Source of the DNA: Deltaproteobacteria bacterium | GTDB lineage: Bacteria; Desulfobacterota; Binatia; UBA9968 | Length of the DNA: 7,543 bases | Assembly: GCA_020027655.1 (NCBI GenBank) | Contig: JAHKKJ010000157.1 | Span: 1-7,543 of the forward strand | Direction of reading: 5' to 3' | Shown here: in pieces, positions 6,835 to 7,543 of the stretch | How the letters are laid out: every line of letters begins with the position of its first letter | How positions within the stretch are numbered: the first letter of the stretch is position 1 | Notes under the pieces: model-generated | The model's input: only the letters and a program-made list of their open reading frames with translations | Told to the model about the DNA's origin: nothing | Databases searched by the model: none | Program-made: the position numbers and the translations under genes

Positions 6835-6885
6835 TTACTTTTTTTTCTTCTTGGCTTTCTTCTTGGCCTTTTTCTTGGTTGCCAT
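6835..6885 (-). CDS. 16-aa lysine/alanine micro-protein
   Basis: The ORF reads MATKKKAKKKAKKKKK and then TAA: 11 Lys and 3 Ala in 16 residues, with K-K-K-A periodicity. No known family can be assigned at this length; it resembles the Lys/Ala tails of histone H1-like bacterial proteins. Evidence that it is translated: AAAGGAGGT lies immediately upstream with GGAGG 5 nt from the ATG, the best ribosome site in the window, and the ORF sits inside a tightly bounded transcript with a consensus promoter and strong terminator. It ends in eight consecutive A followed by G, a possible slip site. A -1 slip would append only VTKF before a stop. Possible roles are a nucleic-acid- or ribosome-binding micro-protein, or a lysine-sensing leader peptide. 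Both are inference. Confidence 0.7.
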   Translation of the reverse strand: MATKKKAKKKAKKKKK

Positions 6886-6890
6886 AGGCA

Positions 6891-6898
6891 CCTCCTTT
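6891..6898 (-). promoter_or_regulatory. Near-perfect Shine-Dalgarno of the Lys-rich micro-ORF
   Basis: AAAGGAGG (6898 down to 6891), followed by TGCCT and ATG, matches the anti-Shine-Dalgarno almost completely at optimal spacing, and it fixes the micro-ORF start. The leader contains TCCTTT (6928-6933), perfectly complementary to AAAGGA of this site, and GCACCT near the 5' end, complementary to AGGTGC. The site could therefore be masked in some folds. Confidence 0.75.
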
Positions 6899-7001
6899 TA
6901 AGATTCCATGCGGTGGGCTTTTAGGTGAAAGGAACTGAAGCTTGACTCAGGCTAAGAAAGTATTAATCTCAAAAACCCTCCCACATTTTGTAGGTGCGGC
7001 G

Positions 7002-7055
7002 ATTATAACGGCGCAACAAATTGTATGTCAAGAAAAAAATATCATTTTAGAAATT
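7002..7055 (-). promoter_or_regulatory. Consensus sigma70 promoter with UP-like element and GC-rich discriminator
   Basis: On the minus strand TTGACA (7026-7031) and TATAAT (7002-7007) both match consensus at 6 of 6 positions, with an 18-nt spacer. Immediately upstream AAAATGATATTTTTTT (to about 7049) resembles the UP-element consensus for RNA polymerase alpha-subunit contact. Between -10 and the likely start (A at 6995) is CGCCGC, a GC-rich discriminator like those of rRNA and tRNA promoters, which are repressed by ppGpp. This combination predicts very high, growth-rate-dependent transcription of the Lys-peptide unit. The spacer is 1 nt longer than optimal. Confidence 0.88.
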
Positions 7056-7075
7056 TTTTCGAAAAATCTTTACGC

Positions 7076-7300
7076 TTTAGGTAAACAGGAATTTAGTGCA
7101 ACAATGGCGCGCTAGGCGAATTTAGAGAGCAGAAATAATAAGAGAGTGTTTTATTGATGAAGATACCCACCTCCCGAGCACGGAGCGCAAGAAATGTCGG
7201 ACCGCAGTTTGCTTACGTACGTCGGAATTGACGCTCAAAATGTACTCCGGGACTCAGTCAAGACAGTATCGTTTTTCAGAAGTTCGCAAATTCTTTGCGA
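7076..7300. other. Intergenic stretch without recognisable gene
   Basis: Between the promoter's A/T-rich upstream tract and the palindromic repeats I find no gene with both a plausible ribosome site and recognisable protein content. Open frames on either strand are short (61 codons or fewer) and run through repeat-like sequence. The A/T-rich part (to about 7160) may be an extended upstream promoter region. Confidence 0.5.
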
Positions 7301-7306
7301 GGCTGG

Positions 7307-7359
7307 GCGTCTTGGCGCGATGACCAGAATCGGATAAGAAATATCTCGCGCAAAGGCGC
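7307..7359. repeat. Dispersed-type inverted repeat (GCGTCTTGGCGCGA / TCGCGCAAAGGCGC)
   Basis: The left arm at 7307-7320 and right arm at 7346-7359 pair at 12 of 14 positions around a 25-nt loop. G/C-rich arms of this CTTTGCG...CTTTGCGCGA type recur between genes in many bacterial genomes, so it is probably a REP-like element. It could also form an mRNA 3' hairpin for the gene ending at 7417. Only one copy lies in the window, so multiplicity is not shown. Confidence 0.6.
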
Positions 7360-7364
7360 AAAGC

Positions 7365-7387
7365 ATGTCCTGAGCGAGGTCGAAGGG
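7365..7387. repeat. REP-like intergenic repeat (TGTCCTGAGCGAGGTCGAAG)
   Basis: This stretch matches, from memory, a widely dispersed intergenic repeat of the form CTTCGAC-TCGCTCAGGACA found in many unrelated bacterial genomes. It abuts the inverted repeat at 7307-7359, giving a composite repeat block just downstream of the helix-turn-helix gene. Its function is unknown. The identification rests on remembered similarity and not on a search. Confidence 0.55.
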
Positions 7388-7399
7388 GGCGCCAAGGCA

Positions 7400-7415
7400 G
7401 AAAACAGCCTGGCTG
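7400..7415 (-). terminator. Possible weak terminator of the helix-turn-helix gene
   Basis: Two nt beyond the stop codon, CAGC and GCTG (within 7405-7415) can form a 4-bp stem with a 3-nt loop, followed by TTTTC (7404-7400) on the minus strand. The location is right, but the stem is too short to be convincing. Confidence 0.25.
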
Positions 7416-7416
7416 A

Positions 7417-7543
7417 TCAATTGATCGCAAGGGCTCTCATGATTTTCAGCAGATGAGTTCTGTGCAGGCCAAGAGCTTTGGCGGCCGCCGCGCGATTGCC
7501 CTGGGCGGTAGCCAATGCTGTAACAATTAGCTCGCGCCGGTAG
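7417..7543 (-). CDS. Fis/NtrC-type helix-turn-helix regulator, C-terminal fragment
   Basis: Only the last 41 codons are inside the window; the 5' end is cut by the right edge. The translation starts YRRELIVTALATAQGNRAAA, continues AKALGLHRTHLLKIMRALAIN, and stops at TGA (7417-7419). This is the Fis-type helix-turn-helix found at the C terminus of NtrC-family sigma54 activators: E-x-x-x-I-x-x-A-L, then GN, then AA-x-x-LG-(L/I)-x-R-x-x-L-x-K and a closing L-x-I. The protein most likely binds DNA as a dimer. The receiver and AAA+ domains expected for a sigma54 activator would lie outside the window, so a smaller Fis-like regulator remains possible. The sequence ends exactly where such proteins normally do. 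Confidence 0.85.
   Translation of the reverse strand, partial: YRRELIVTALATAQGNRAAAAKALGLHRTHLLKIMRALAIN

Larger units (their letters stand above)
6711..6995 (-). ncRNA. Predicted ~285-nt abundant small transcript carrying a Lys-rich micro-ORF
   Basis: A consensus promoter and a strong terminator bracket a transcription unit of about 285 nt. It has a leader of about 110 nt, a 51-nt micro-ORF and a 3' portion of about 120 nt. The 3' portion contains a 7-bp hairpin with a 5-nt loop (GGTGACC/GGTTACC, 6755-6773). It also has a possible longer stem pairing TGAGAT and GGGTT with AACCC and ATCTCA. Two 9-nt segments of the leader are complementary to two adjacent 9-nt segments of the 3' portion (see findings), so alternative folds are likely. 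It does not match an RNA family I recognise. It may be a dual-function RNA, simply the messenger for the peptide, or a leader/attenuator for the 566-codon gene. Confidence 0.55.

Noticed and set aside
7053..7067. ATTTTTTCGAAAAAT palindrome as an operator or terminator
   Set aside because: Near-perfect but made of A/T runs in an A/T-rich upstream promoter tract; more simply explained as part of that tract. No independent evidence for a binding site.
7157..7231. 24-codon plus-strand ORF starting ATG AAG ATA in the intergenic region
   Set aside because: Only a weak AGAGAG purine tract upstream at poor spacing, no promoter or terminator, and no recognisable sequence.
7235..7420. 61-codon minus-strand ORF containing FDLAQDMLCAF
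   Set aside because: The translation comes from REP-like repeats. It also overlaps the end of the helix-turn-helix gene in another frame.

Overview
The window is from a bacterial chromosome. Every gene I can support lies on the minus strand, so transcription runs from high to low coordinates. Coding regions are moderately GC-rich and intergenic regions are noticeably more AT-rich. An exported TlpA-type thiol reductase paired with CcdA, canonical Shine-Dalgarno sequences and a sigma70-like promoter suggest a diderm, proteobacterium-like organism, perhaps an uncultured deltaproteobacterial or NC10-like lineage. That placement is inference. No 16S or other phylogenetic marker is present.

In transcription order the layout is as follows. 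(1) The right edge (7417-7543) is the 3' end of a gene encoding a Fis/NtrC-type helix-turn-helix. (2) A region of about 530 bp (6886-7416) holds dispersed palindromic repeats, an A/T-rich tract and a promoter with perfect -35 and -10 hexamers. (3) That promoter drives a short transcription unit of about 285 nt. It contains a 16-codon ORF for a Lys/Ala peptide (11 lysines) behind a near-perfect Shine-Dalgarno, and ends at a strong intrinsic terminator. This is the most unusual object in the window. (4) Next is a 566-codon gene of unknown function with a GNAT-like segment, then an alpha/beta-hydrolase-fold gene whose nucleophile position is Asn. (5) A thiol-redox pair follows: tlpA-like, overlapping ccdA by 14 nt. 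(6) An intergenic region with oppositely oriented 7-bp repeats separates ccdA from a tight folE-pepA-trxA cluster with gaps of 11 and 13 nt. trxA runs off the left edge.

Functionally, TlpA, CcdA and TrxA fit one electron route: cytoplasmic thioredoxin reduces CcdA, which passes electrons across the membrane to an exported thioredoxin-fold protein. FolE (folate/pterin synthesis) and PepA (peptide turnover) are housekeeping enzymes that appear to share a transcript with trxA. The Lys-peptide unit looks self-contained, but because its terminator precedes the 566-codon gene on the same strand, a leader/attenuator role is also possible.
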